The position numbers were made by a program, and so were the translations under genes. 64,000 nt of DNA from Dongia mobilis (GTDB lineage Bacteria > Pseudomonadota > Alphaproteobacteria > Dongiales > Dongiaceae). Shown here piece by piece: positions 44,981-53,426 of the stretch (its first letter is position 1; each line of letters opens with the position of its first letter). Location: the NCBI RefSeq assembly GCF_004363235.1, contig NZ_SNYW01000009.1, forward strand, positions 248,001 to 312,000. Reading direction: 5' to 3'. The notes under the pieces were generated by a model. It was given only the letters and a program-made list of their open reading frames with translations. It did not search any database and was not told where the DNA came from.

Positions 44981-46066
44981 TCACGCCCCCAGCACTTCGG
45001 TCCAGACGTCCAGCATGGCGGCATCGAGATCGGCGTCGGGAATGAAATAGGGGTGCGAATTGGCGATGAAGCCCGGCTGCTGGTCCCAGCGCAGCTGCTT
45101 CTTCTGGCTGTCGTCGAGTTCCGCCTTGGCATTGGCCGGCATCGCCCAATAACAATCGGCCGTGGCGAGCGCCCCCTGCCCCTGCGGCGAGAGGATGTAT
45201 TTGACGAATTCGGTGGCGAGGTCCTTCTTGGCGGAATCCGCGAAGACGCCGATCGCCTGGCCCCAGCGGATGCCGCCTTCCTTGGGCAGCGTCCAGTCGA
45301 GTTCCGGCTTTTCCACCATCATGCCGGCAACGGTATACTCGCCGCCCGCGACCAGGATGTCGGCAGCACCGGTGAGGAGCGCGTTCTGCGTCGTCACCAC
45401 GTCACCCACCACCGAGGCCAGCTTCTTCATCTCGAGCAGCTTCTCGCGAATGGCCGGCAGGCTCATCTGCGTGATCGTGTCCGGGCGAATGCCGAGGCCC
45501 AGCGCCACCATCTCCATGGTCGGGATATAGTAATTGTAGATGGCGATCCGGCCGGAATATTTCGGGTTCCACATCACCGCCGCCGTGGCCACGTCCTCGG
45601 CCGCGACCCTGGTATTGTTGAAGGCGATGGAGTTGTAGCCGAACTTCTCCGGCATCGCGTAGAGCTTGCCGTCCTTGAAGTGCAGCTGCGGCTGCCGAAG
45701 CTCCGGGAAGATGTCGTCCCAGGGCATCTCGGCCTCGGGCAGTTCCGCCAGCAGCCCCTTCTCGACCGCCCCGGGCACGTCGACGGAATCGATCACGAAG
45801 ACGTCCCAATCACCCGGCTGCGATTGTTCTACCAGGCTGTAGGCGGTACCGGTGCCCTCGTACTCCTTCACGTTGATGGTGACACCGTGCTTCTCGGCGA
45901 ACGGGTCCAGCAGGCGCGCATGGGTGTGATCGCACCAGACCAGGCAGTTGAGCTCATCCGCCGCCTTGGCGAATTTCGGCGTGATCGTCATGGTGGCGAG
46001 ACCGGCGGCACCCAATTGCAGCGCGCGGCGGCGGCTGATGAGATTGCGCGTGAAGGAACTGATCAT
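44981..46066 (-). CDS. Periplasmic substrate-binding protein (PotD-like), Tat-exported
   Basis: 361 residues. A twin-arginine signal (SRRRALQLGAAG) followed by a hydrophobic stretch and AKA-like cleavage site indicates Tat export. The mature part is a type II binding protein related to PotD: LNCLVWCDHTHARLLDPF, INVKEYEGTGTAYSLVE, WDVFVIDS and VLLAGEYT-like segments. It captures a polyamine-, guanidino- or amino-acid-like ligand for the adjacent permeases. ATG 46066 has GGGAGTGGG upstream. Divergent from a TetR regulator with a dyad between. Confidence 0.9.
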   Translation of the reverse strand: MISSFTRNLISRRRALQLGAAGLATMTITPKFAKAADELNCLVWCDHTHARLLDPFAEKHGVTINVKEYEGTGTAYSLVEQSQPGDWDVFVIDSVDVPGAVEKGLLAELPEAEMPWDDIFPELRQPQLHFKDGKLYAMPEKFGYNSIAFNNTRVAAEDVATAAVMWNPKYSGRIAIYNYYIPTMEMVALGLGIRPDTITQMSLPAIREKLLEMKKLASVVGDVVTTQNALLTGAADILVAGGEYTVAGMMVEKPELDWTLPKEGGIRWGQAIGVFADSAKKDLATEFVKYILSPQGQGALATADCYWAMPANAKAELDDSQKKQLRWDQQPGFIANSHPYFIPDADLDAAMLDVWTEVLGA

Positions 46067-46108
46067 GGCCCACTCCCGAACTGATTGTTGTTTCTTGTTG
46101 CCAAAAAA

Positions 46109-46139
46109 GTGAATGAACTCCAAAATAAAGTCAATTCAC
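46109..46139. promoter_or_regulatory. Imperfect inverted repeat between PotD-like and TetR genes
   Basis: GTGAATGAACT (46109-46119) and AGTCAATTCAC (46129-46139) form inverted arms matching at 9 of 11 positions with a nine-base AT-rich spacer. It lies 17 bases before the TetR start and about 43 before the PotD-like start, a classic site for a TetR repressor controlling both directions. Confidence 0.55.
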
Positions 46140-46155
46140 ATTTCAGGCAGAAAAC

Positions 46156-46797
46156 ATGACCGGCCTCCGAGAACGCCAGAAAGCCGGCCGCCGGCGCGAC
46201 ATCCTCGCCGCCGCCAGCCAGCTCTTTGCCAGGAACGGCTTTGCCGACACCTCGGTAGAGGCTATCGCCGCTCTGGCCGAAGTCGGCACCGGCACGGTCT
46301 ACAACTACTTCTCCTCGAAGGGCGATCTGCTGATGGCGCTGGTGGCGCTTGACGGCGAACAGGTGCGCGCCAGAGGCAAGCGCTTCATCGCCGGCCGGCA
46401 TGCCGATCCGGCGACGGCGCTCTACGGCCTGCTCGCCATCTATATCGACCACTCGCTGGTTCATCTCACCAAGGAATTGTGGCGCAACGCCATGGCGACC
46501 GCCCTGACCCAGGCTGACTCCCCCTTCGGCATCGGCTACTTCGAGAACGACCGGCTACTGGCCGAGCAGGTGGGCGAACTGGTTGCAGTGCTCCAGGCCG
46601 ACGGTAGCCTGAAGTCCGATATCGATGCAGCCCAGGCCGGTTCCGCGCTCTTCATCATCGTCAACGGCCTCTTCATGCAGTTTGTGGCGCAGGAGAAGAT
46701 GCCGAAGACGCAGCTTCATGCCCGCCTCAGGGCGCAGGTGGCGCTTTTTGTCGCCGGCCTTTCCGCCGAAACCGTGCTGCAACGCAAGAGAGCCTGA
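46156..46797 (+). CDS. TetR/AcrR-family transcriptional regulator
   Basis: 213 residues. The N-terminal HTH reads RRRDILAAASQLFARNGFADTSVEAIAALAEVGTGTVYNYFSSKGDLLMALV, a textbook TetR motif. The C-terminal ligand domain is helical and not assignable. It is divergent from the Pot-like operon and overlaps its control region, and the metallo-hydrolase gene starts one base after its stop, so it probably represses both until a transported compound arrives. Confidence 0.92.
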   Translation: MTGLRERQKAGRRRDILAAASQLFARNGFADTSVEAIAALAEVGTGTVYNYFSSKGDLLMALVALDGEQVRARGKRFIAGRHADPATALYGLLAIYIDHSLVHLTKELWRNAMATALTQADSPFGIGYFENDRLLAEQVGELVAVLQADGSLKSDIDAAQAGSALFIIVNGLFMQFVAQEKMPKTQLHARLRAQVALFVAGLSAETVLQRKRA

Positions 46798-46798
46798 A

Positions 46799-47533
46799 AT
46801 GCGGATCGCAACGCCAGAGACCTGGTACGAGACCAAGCCGGTCGGCGACGGCATAACCTGGATCTTCGAGCCCTTCATCAAGGAATACTACCGCTGCAAC
46901 ATCTGGCATGTACGCGGCCGAGCGCGCGACCTGCTGATCGATTCCGGCATGGGCGTCGTCTCCTTGCGCGATCGGGTCCGGATCCTCGCCGAGCGGCCCC
47001 TGCTCGCCGTCGCCTCGCACACCCATTTCGACCATATCGGGACGCATCACGAATTTGCCGAGCGCGCCGTGCATCCGGCCGAGGCAGAGGTGCTGGCGCA
47101 CCCCAGCCGCGCCAATACAGTTGCCGACCGCTATGTAACGGACGATTCGATATTCACCGCCCTGCCGCCGGGCGACTGGGATGCGCTGCGATACGACGTG
47201 CGCCCGGCGCCGGCCCAGACCCTGCTGGATGAAGGCGACGTGGTCGACACCGGCGACCGCTCGTTCGAGGTGCTTCACCTGCCCGGCCATTCGCCGGGCT
47301 CCATCGCGCTCTACGAGAAGGCGAGCGGGATCTTGTTCTCGGGCGACGTCATCTATGACGGCGAGCTTGCCTATAGCGCCGATCAGGCCGTGGAAATGCG
47401 GCAATATGTGGCCAGCATGAAGCGCGTCCTCGCGCTCCCGGTGCGCATCGTCCATGGCGGCCACTATCCGAGTTTCGGCCAGGAAAGGCTGCGGGCGATC
47501 GCGCGCGCATTCCTCGCCGAATTCGATCGCTGA
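46799..47533 (+). CDS. MBL-fold metallo-hydrolase
   Basis: 244 residues. Metal motifs: SHTHFDHIG (H-x-H-x-D-H), LPGHSPGSIALYE with the third His, SGDVIYDG with the bridging Asp, and VHGGHYPSF with the last His. This is the glyoxalase II/lactonase-like group; substrate unknown. The ATG begins one base after the TetR stop. Given the neighbours it may hydrolyse an ester or amide formed in guanidino-compound breakdown, which is inference only. Confidence 0.87.
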   Translation: MRIATPETWYETKPVGDGITWIFEPFIKEYYRCNIWHVRGRARDLLIDSGMGVVSLRDRVRILAERPLLAVASHTHFDHIGTHHEFAERAVHPAEAEVLAHPSRANTVADRYVTDDSIFTALPPGDWDALRYDVRPAPAQTLLDEGDVVDTGDRSFEVLHLPGHSPGSIALYEKASGILFSGDVIYDGELAYSADQAVEMRQYVASMKRVLALPVRIVHGGHYPSFGQERLRAIARAFLAEFDR

Positions 47534-48715
47534 TCAGGCGGCCTTGCCGAGGCTCCGGGTGAAATCGGCGATGCGCCGGCAGGCCTCGGCCAGCGATGCC
47601 TCGTCGATGGCGAAGGAGATGCGCAGGTGACCCGCGGCCGCCTTGCCGAACGCCGTGGCATCCAGCACCGCGACGCCGGTCTCGCGAAAGAGCCGCCAGG
47701 CATAGTCGCGTGCGGTAAGGCCGGTGCCGCGCACATCGGCCAGCATGAACATGCCGGCCGCCGGCTGGCGGCAGATGATTCCGGGCAGGTGCCCGAGGGC
47801 GGCCAATGCCAGGTCGCGGCGACGGCGATAGGCCTCGCGCATCTCGGCCACTTCCGGCACATGGCTTTCGAGCGCCAGGGCGAGCGCGTTCTGGATGAAG
47901 GGTGGCAGGCCATAGAGGTTGGTGAGGCCAAGATTACCGACGTGATGGATCAGTTCGCTCGGCCCCACGATCCAGCCAGCGCGCCAGCCGGTCATGGCGT
48001 GGGATTTGGAGAGGCTGTTGATGGTGACGGTCCGCTCTGCCATGCCGGGAAGGCTGCAGATGCTGACATGCTCGCCCTCGAAGATGATGGTGGAATAGAC
48101 CTCGTCGGAAACGACCCAGAGATCGTGCCGGCGCGCCAGTGCCGCAATGCCCTCGAGCTCGACACGGTTCAGCACGGCGCCGGTCGGGTTGTTGGGGGTG
48201 GCAAAGAAGATGGCACGGGTCCTCGGCGTGATCGCCTGTTCCAGGGCAGCGAGGTCGAGGCGGAACCCGGTTTCGGCCGCCAGCGGCACGCGGACCAGAT
48301 GCGCGCCGCCTGCCTGTACCGTCGCCTCATAGGTGACATACATCGGCTCCAGCACGATCACCTCGTCGCCGGGCCCCAGGATGCACATCGCCGCGGCAAA
48401 CAGGCCGCCCTGGGCGCCGGCGACGATGGCGACATTCTCCGGCCCGACCGGTTGTCGGGTCAGGCGAGCGTGCTGCGCCGCCACCGCCTTGCGCGCCCGC
48501 GGCAAGCCCAGCACGTCGGCATAATGCGTGTCGCCGGAACGCAGGCCGGCCACCGCGGATTCGACGATCGCTGGCGGCGAGTGGAATTCCGGGTCGCCGA
48601 TGGAGAGGACGATCACGTCCTTGCCGGCACGCTTCTGGTTGACGGCCTCGACATGGAGATCCCAGGCGGCGGCACCTTCGCCGGCCAGTCGCTGGGTGAA
48701 ATCGGCATATCGCAT
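47534..48715 (-). CDS. aruH: Arginine:pyruvate transaminase (AruH-like) class I aminotransferase
   Basis: 393 residues, the same length as Pseudomonas AruH as I recall it. The N-terminus MRYADFTQRLAGEGAAAWDLH, THYADVLG, EVIVLEPMYVTYEA, ATPNNPTGA, HDLWVVSDEVYS and the PLP lysine block LNSLSKSHAMTGWRAGW-like sequence (here INSLSKSHAMTGW) match that enzyme closely. It converts arginine and pyruvate to 2-ketoarginine and alanine. I chose ATG 48715 with AGGG upstream; ATG 48730 is possible. The guanidinobutyrase gene is divergent nearby, supporting an arginine transaminase pathway. Confidence 0.82.
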   Translation of the reverse strand: MRYADFTQRLAGEGAAAWDLHVEAVNQKRAGKDVIVLSIGDPEFHSPPAIVESAVAGLRSGDTHYADVLGLPRARKAVAAQHARLTRQPVGPENVAIVAGAQGGLFAAAMCILGPGDEVIVLEPMYVTYEATVQAGGAHLVRVPLAAETGFRLDLAALEQAITPRTRAIFFATPNNPTGAVLNRVELEGIAALARRHDLWVVSDEVYSTIIFEGEHVSICSLPGMAERTVTINSLSKSHAMTGWRAGWIVGPSELIHHVGNLGLTNLYGLPPFIQNALALALESHVPEVAEMREAYRRRRDLALAALGHLPGIICRQPAAGMFMLADVRGTGLTARDYAWRLFRETGVAVLDATAFGKAAAGHLRISFAIDEASLAEACRRIADFTRSLGKAA

Positions 48716-48883
48716 CACGGACCCTGACATTTCTTTGCTGTTTCGAAGAGAGGTAAAGTCCGCTAGAGATCGGGTCAAGGTCGCCCGGGCGAATGACGGC
48801 CAATCGCCTGCGGACCCGGCTCAACATCCGGCGCTTCGCCGTTTTTCCGACGTTTCGCCGCATCCACCCAGACGAGGCAGATC

Positions 48884-49852
48884 ATGAACAAGGCACCGCA
48901 GGAAAAAGTCCATTACCAGCCGCTGGGCGGCAACCAGATGCCCCGCTTCGGCGGTCACGCCACCATGATGCGCCTGCCGGCGCGCGAGAATGCGGCCGGC
49001 CTCGACGCCGCCTTTGTCGGCGTGCCCTTCGACATCGGCACCTCGAACCGCGCGGGGGCGCGTTTCGGCCCGCGCCAGATCCGCGCTGAATCCTGCCTGA
49101 TCCGCCCCTACAACATGGCGACGCGGGCAGCGCCCTTCGACTCGTTGAGCGTGGCGGATATCGGCGACGTTGCCATCAACACCTTCAACCTGCAGAAGAG
49201 CATCGGCATCATCGAAGCCGCCTATGACGAGATCCTCTCTCACGGCTGCATCCCGCTCACCATGGGCGGTGACCATACAATTGCCCTGCCCATCCTGCGT
49301 GCCTTGAAAAAGAAGTATGGTCCGGTCGGCATGGTCCATGTCGACGCCCATGCCGACATCAACGACACCATGTTCGGCGAGAAGATCGCCCATGGCACAC
49401 CGTTCCGCCGAGCGGTCGAGGAAGGCCTGCTGGACGGCAAGCGTGTGGCGCAGATCGGCCTGCGTGCCACCGGCTATGCCGCCGAGGATTTCGACTGGCC
49501 ACGCGCCCAGGGCTTCCGCGTCGTCCAGGCCGAGGAATGCTGGTACAAATCGCTGACGCCGCTGATGGTCGAGATTCGGCAGCAGCTCGGCGACGGTCCG
49601 GTCTATCTCAGCTTCGACATCGACGGTCTCGACCCCTCTTCTGCGCCCGGTACCGGTACGCCGGAAATCGGCGGCCTGACCACCATCCAGGGGATCGAGA
49701 TCATCCGCGGCTGCCGCGGACTCAATCTGGTGGGTTGCGACCTGGTCGAGGTTTCGCCACCCTATGACCCGACCGGCAACACGGCGCTGCTGGCCGCCAA
49801 TCTGCTCTACGAGATGCTCTGCGTGCTGCCGGGCGTGAAATACCGGACGTAA
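48884..49852 (+). CDS. gbuA: Guanidinobutyrase (GbuA-like ureohydrolase)
   Basis: 322 residues with intact motifs TMGGDHTIALPI, VHVDAHADINDTMFGEKIAHGTPFRRA and LSFDIDGLDPSSAPGTGTPEIGG. Long blocks such as GGNQMPRFGG, PYNMATRAAPFDSLSVADIGDVAINTFNL and GCDLVEVSPPYDPTGNTALLAANLLYEMLC correspond to Pseudomonas GbuA/GpuA as remembered. It should hydrolyse 4-guanidinobutyrate (or guanidinopropionate) to GABA (or beta-alanine) and urea with Mn2+. GAGG precedes ATG 48884. Confidence 0.86.
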   Translation: MNKAPQEKVHYQPLGGNQMPRFGGHATMMRLPARENAAGLDAAFVGVPFDIGTSNRAGARFGPRQIRAESCLIRPYNMATRAAPFDSLSVADIGDVAINTFNLQKSIGIIEAAYDEILSHGCIPLTMGGDHTIALPILRALKKKYGPVGMVHVDAHADINDTMFGEKIAHGTPFRRAVEEGLLDGKRVAQIGLRATGYAAEDFDWPRAQGFRVVQAEECWYKSLTPLMVEIRQQLGDGPVYLSFDIDGLDPSSAPGTGTPEIGGLTTIQGIEIIRGCRGLNLVGCDLVEVSPPYDPTGNTALLAANLLYEMLCVLPGVKYRT

Positions 49853-49891
49853 CGGAACAAGCGCAGAATTCAGAATCCTGGATATTGTCTT

Positions 49892-49970
49892 CCCCGGGCT
49901 TGACCCGGGGATCAGTCCGCAACGAATTGATCTTGGTCAGTCGGCGCAGATGCCCGGGTCAAGCCCGGGC
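49892..49970. repeat. Interspersed palindromic repeat, copy pair A
   Basis: Two dyads, CCCCGGGCTTGACCCGGGG (49892-49910) and GCCCGGGTCAAGCCCGGGC (49952-49970), face each other as inverted copies, the second followed by ATGACGAC. They fill most of the gap between convergent gbuA and the cytochrome gene. The unit resembles REP-like elements common in alphaproteobacterial intergenic DNA and recurs near 53.35 kb. Confidence 0.75.
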
Positions 49971-49996
49971 ATGACGACAACATCGCGCCGGCCATC

Positions 49997-50512
49997 TCAC
50001 TCCGGCATCTTCACCGTCATATAGGGAGCCGGCGCCTTTTCGCCGGGCCCGACCGGGCCGGGCACCTGGTGCTCCACCGGCTCCAGGCTCTTGAGATAGA
50101 CGGCAAGTGCGCGCGCATCGTCCGGCGTGATGTGACCGTAGGATATCCACGGCATGGCCGGCGCCAGAATGCGGCCGTCCGGGCGTTCTCCCTTGGTGAA
50201 GGCAGCAATGATCTCGTCCTCGCTCCAGGAGCCGAGCCCGGACTTTTCGTCCGGCGTCAGATTGGGCGGATAGAAGATCCCCATGCCGGGAATCTCGAAA
50301 CCGATCATCGAGCCGGAAAGCGGCGTCTTGAGATTGGGTTCCGGGGTGAACGCACCGGTATTGTGGCAGCCGCCGCAATCCATGATGTTGGCAAGGTAGC
50401 GCCCGCGCTCCACCTGGTCGTCGGCATTGGCCTTTGCCATTGCGGCGAAGCCGAGGGCGATCGCCCCCAGGGTGGCGGCGATCCGTATCTGCTGGTTGTA
50501 CATGGTCTTCAT
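49997..50512 (-). CDS. Exported c-type cytochrome (class I, dehydrogenase-subunit style)
   Basis: 171 residues. An N-terminal signal peptide ends near AKANA. One haem motif CGGCH lies in GRYLANIMDCGGCHNTG; the sixth ligand is probably Met in APAMPWISYGHITPDDARALAVYLKSL. The NLTPDEKSGLGSWSEDEIIAAFTKGERPDGR block is characteristic of cytochrome subunits of membrane alcohol/gluconate-type dehydrogenases. No partner dehydrogenase is adjacent. GGAG precedes ATG 50512. Confidence 0.87.
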   Translation of the reverse strand: MKTMYNQQIRIAATLGAIALGFAAMAKANADDQVERGRYLANIMDCGGCHNTGAFTPEPNLKTPLSGSMIGFEIPGMGIFYPPNLTPDEKSGLGSWSEDEIIAAFTKGERPDGRILAPAMPWISYGHITPDDARALAVYLKSLEPVEHQVPGPVGPGEKAPAPYMTVKMPE

Positions 50513-50624
50513 GGCTCCGAATTATCGTGGCTCTAAATCGCGGCTGTCTCTACATTGCCGGCCGGCCTGAGCGAAACGTAAGAATTTGCTAATTCACCCG
50601 GCGCAGATCTCATGTTGCCCATGC

Positions 50625-50652
50625 AAAAAGGGCCGCGACATGGTCGCGGCCC
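50625..50652 (-). terminator. Rho-independent terminator of the DUF992 gene
   Basis: On the minus strand GGGCCGCGAC pairs with GTCGCGGCCC (arms at 50652-50643 and 50639-50630) around a three-base loop and runs into TTTTT (50629-50625). It lies 50 bases after the DUF992 stop. Confidence 0.88.
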
Positions 50653-50701
50653 CGCGCTTTCGGAATAGATTCCGCCAGCCCTGAATTGCGGCCGACCCGG
50701 A

Positions 50702-51169
50702 TCAGATGCCCGGACGCAACGAAATCTGGGCGACACCGGCGGCCACGTTGAGGCCGACATTGCCGGTGACGCTGACCGGCTGCAGTGCGATCTGCTGGTT
50801 GCTGCCGCCGACCAGGACATTGGCACCAAGGCCGAGGCCCGCCGCCACATCGGCGGTGGCGCCGCCGTAATTGCCGGCAAGGGCGCCCGGCGCGATGTTG
50901 CCCGGCGCGAAAACGGCCCAGATCATGTGCGATTCCGAGGTGAAGCCGATATCGACACCATACTTGTCGATATCGCCGTTATAGACCTCTGCCGTGCCGT
51001 CGACGCGGCTGAAGACGCAGTTCATCGACTTCGACGAGCCGAAGATGAAACCGACGCCGCCGGAAACCTTGCAGCTCAGCGACCCCACATTGACGCCCGA
51101 CGCGGCACCCGCCGGGGCAGCACAAATCATCAGCGCCGCGGCAGCGGCGATCAGGCTACGCGCAATCAT
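50702..51169 (-). CDS. DUF992-family exported protein
   Basis: 155 residues. Signal peptide to about residue 22 (AGA-A). The mature part is Gly/Ala/Val-rich and follows DUF992: VGSLSCKVSGGVGFIFGSSKSMNCVF with a Cys pair, VDIGFTSESHMIWAVFAPG, YGGATADVAAGLGLGANVLVGGS and a final valine-rich strand. The family is small, periplasmic and of unknown function in Alphaproteobacteria. GGGAGT precedes ATG 51169 and a clear terminator follows. Confidence 0.85.
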   Translation of the reverse strand: MIARSLIAAAAALMICAAPAGAASGVNVGSLSCKVSGGVGFIFGSSKSMNCVFSRVDGTAEVYNGDIDKYGVDIGFTSESHMIWAVFAPGNIAPGALAGNYGGATADVAAGLGLGANVLVGGSNQQIALQPVSVTGNVGLNVAAGVAQISLRPGI

Positions 51170-51376
51170 GATAGACTCCCATCTGGAATGAATATGAAAG
51201 CCCGGCGCCCGTCCGCGTCGGTCGAAGGGGAATTTAGCACTACACCCCGGCCTCGCACAGGCATTCTACACGGGAATCCTGTGACCTGCCTCACAAAGGG
51301 CATGATTGCAGACGCAATTCTGGACAGAATTCCGATTTCCCCCCACCATCGGGCCAGGCCGGACACGGACAGCACC

Positions 51377-52288
51377 TTGCAGAAACGCCATCTACCACCC
51401 CTCAACGCGCTCCGCACCTTCGAGGCCGCCGCCCGCCACCTGCATATGGGCCGCGCCGCGGACGAGCTCGGCGTCACCCATGGCGCCGTCTCGAAACAGA
51501 TCGGCCATCTGGAGGAGCAGCTGGGTGTCGCCCTGTTCCGGCGCAACGGAAACCGGCTCGCCCTGACCGACCAGGGCGCCCGCTTGCTGCGCGCCGCAAC
51601 CGATGCCTTCGACCAGTTGGGCTATGCCATCGCGCGGATCGAGGGCGATGCGATTGCCGGCGAGTTGCGCGTGGCCGTGCCATCGGCCCTCGCCGAAAAA
51701 TGGCTTATCCCACGCCTCGCCCGCTTCACCGAAGCGGCACCGGGTCTGCGCCTGTCCTTGCTTTCGGCAAATTCGGGCGACGACGTTCTGGGTGCCCACG
51801 GCGTCAATGGTGGCGTCGACCTCGCCATCCGTTTCGGCGAGCCAGTCTGGGCCGATGGCACGGCGCGGCTGCTTTCCCATGTCGGCTCGTTTCCGGTCTG
51901 CGCGCCGCCTCTTCTGGAACGGCTGCGCGACCCGGCCGATCTCCTGGCCGAGACACTGCTGCTCGACGACCCGGCGGGCGCCAATTGGCGCCGTTGGCTC
52001 GAACGCGCCGGCGTTGCCGGGTTCGAGCAGGCGCGCACCATCTATTTCCAGGATTTCAACCTGCTCCTCGCCGGCGCCCGGCAGGGAATGGGGCTGTGCC
52101 TTGCCGACCGCATCACCGCCGGGGCCGATCTCGCCCAGGGCCAGCTCGTCCGCCCCTTCCGGCAATCGATCGAGCATCTCGGCGCCTATTTCATCGTATT
52201 GCCGGACCTCGTTACCCCCGCCGCCCGCGCCTTCGCAGACTGGCTGGAGCGGGAAATGGGTGCCGAACAGGCGGCTTCGGTGACCTGA
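51377..52288 (+). CDS. LysR-family transcriptional regulator (GcvA-like)
   Basis: About 303 residues from TTG 51377 (RHLPPLNALRTFEAAARHLHMGRAADELGVTHGAVSKQIGHLEEQLGVALFRR), where the family N-terminus is expected; ATG 51302 would give 328 residues and has AAAGGG very close upstream. The HTH and following dimer helix are typical of the GcvA/AmpR group, and the effector domain runs from about residue 90. It lies 95 bases upstream of the DDAH-like gene in the same direction and may control it. Confidence 0.88.
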   Translation: MQKRHLPPLNALRTFEAAARHLHMGRAADELGVTHGAVSKQIGHLEEQLGVALFRRNGNRLALTDQGARLLRAATDAFDQLGYAIARIEGDAIAGELRVAVPSALAEKWLIPRLARFTEAAPGLRLSLLSANSGDDVLGAHGVNGGVDLAIRFGEPVWADGTARLLSHVGSFPVCAPPLLERLRDPADLLAETLLLDDPAGANWRRWLERAGVAGFEQARTIYFQDFNLLLAGARQGMGLCLADRITAGADLAQGQLVRPFRQSIEHLGAYFIVLPDLVTPAARAFADWLEREMGAEQAASVT

Positions 52289-52382
52289 AGTCACCGAAGC
52301 TTCGACCAATACTCCATGGGCCGAGGGCCAGCCGGCTGTTATCCTCCCGCCATCCATTCAACCAGTTCCGGGGAAGAGGCAG

Positions 52383-53315
52383 ATGAACAGCAACCAGACC
52401 GCGCTCCGCGGCCGCGTCGTCGGCGGCGGCACACCGGTGATGAAAAAGTGGAACCTCACCAACGATTTCGGCGTGCTGAAGGACGTGCTGCTCGGCCCGG
52501 CCGAGGGTTTCCGCTGGATGGGGCTGGAGAATGCCGCCTGGTCGGCGCTCGTCCGCGACACCCTCCGCAAGGGCTACAAGTTCGACAAGCAGGTCGCCAT
52601 GCGCCAGCACCGCGAGATGGTCTCGGCCTATGAGAGTGCTGGGGTCAACTGCCACTTCCTGCCGCTGGACGAGCACAACCCCTATCAGGTCTATGCCCGC
52701 GATTCATCGTTCATGACGCCCTATGGCGCCGTCATCTGCCAGATGGCCAATCCGCGCCGGCGCGGCGAATATGCCTCGTGCCTCCGCTTCTACCTCGACA
52801 ACGAGATCCCGATCTACGACATGGTGAGCTCGGGCAATTTCGAGGGCGGCGATTTCAACGTCATCGCCCACAACACTGCCCTCATCGGCTATACCGACCA
52901 TCGCTCGGAAGAAATCTCGGCCCGCCAGATCGCCGGCTGGATGAAGGATGAAGGCTGGGAGGTGAAGTTTGCACCGATCGACCAGTTCTACGTCCATATT
53001 GACCTCATGGTCTGCATGCTGAACGAGAAGGTGGCGGCCGTCTGCCTCGACACCACCGAGGACGACGTCATCGACTTCCTGAAGGCGAAGAAGATCGAAA
53101 TCATCCCCGCGACCTTCAAGGAGACGATGGCCCTGGGCTGCAACGTGGTGGCCCTGGGCAAGGACCGCATCCTCTCCACCTCAGGCGCCAAGGACCTGAA
53201 TGCCAAGCTCCGCGCCAACGGTTTCGAGGTCTACGACCCCGACATGACCATGTTCACCTGGGCCGGCGGCGGCGTCCACTGCATGTGCCAGCCGCTCAAC
53301 CGCGAGGCAGCGTAA
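52383..53315 (+). CDS. DDAH/amidinotransferase-fold hydrolase, second copy
   Basis: 310 residues. Catalytic features of the GME fold: YQVYARDSSFMT, GNFEGGDFNVI, His in QFYVHIDLMVCML, and the Cys in GGGVHCMCQPLNRE at the C-terminus. The start MNSNQTALRGRVVGGGTPVMKKWNL is longer than classical DDAH. Likely acts on a guanidino compound (arginine, methylarginine or a derivative), releasing ammonia or an amine. Strong GAAGAGG ribosome site. It is only distantly like the copy at 39.1 kb. Confidence 0.84.
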   Translation: MNSNQTALRGRVVGGGTPVMKKWNLTNDFGVLKDVLLGPAEGFRWMGLENAAWSALVRDTLRKGYKFDKQVAMRQHREMVSAYESAGVNCHFLPLDEHNPYQVYARDSSFMTPYGAVICQMANPRRRGEYASCLRFYLDNEIPIYDMVSSGNFEGGDFNVIAHNTALIGYTDHRSEEISARQIAGWMKDEGWEVKFAPIDQFYVHIDLMVCMLNEKVAAVCLDTTEDDVIDFLKAKKIEIIPATFKETMALGCNVVALGKDRILSTSGAKDLNAKLRANGFEVYDPDMTMFTWAGGGVHCMCQPLNREAA

Positions 53316-53341
53316 GCAGGCACTTGCGGCAGGCTGTGGAT

Positions 53342-53408
53342 TGCCGGGGCAAGCCCGGCAATGACGAACATATGAATGAGGTCGTCATGCCCGGGCTTGA
53401 CCCGGGTA
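53342..53408. repeat. Interspersed palindromic repeat, copy pair B
   Basis: TGCCGGGGCAAGCCCGGCA (53342-53360, followed by ATGACGA) and the unit GTCGTCATGCCCGGGCTTGA continuing to GGGT (to about 53408) reproduce the dyads seen at 49.9 kb, again as inverted neighbours. They sit between the convergent DDAH-like and acyl-CoA synthetase genes. Confidence 0.75.
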
Positions 53409-53426
53409 TCCGCATTTTCCCGCCGG

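Noticed and set aside
44537-46084. Plus-strand open frame of 515 codons opposite the PotD/PotB-like genes
   Set aside because: Shadow frame without domains; the minus-strand genes show a Tat signal and permease motifs.
49892-53408. Possible CRISPR-like repeats
   Set aside because: Only two pairs of palindromes, 3.4 kb apart, without regular spacers or cas genes; they are REP-like elements.
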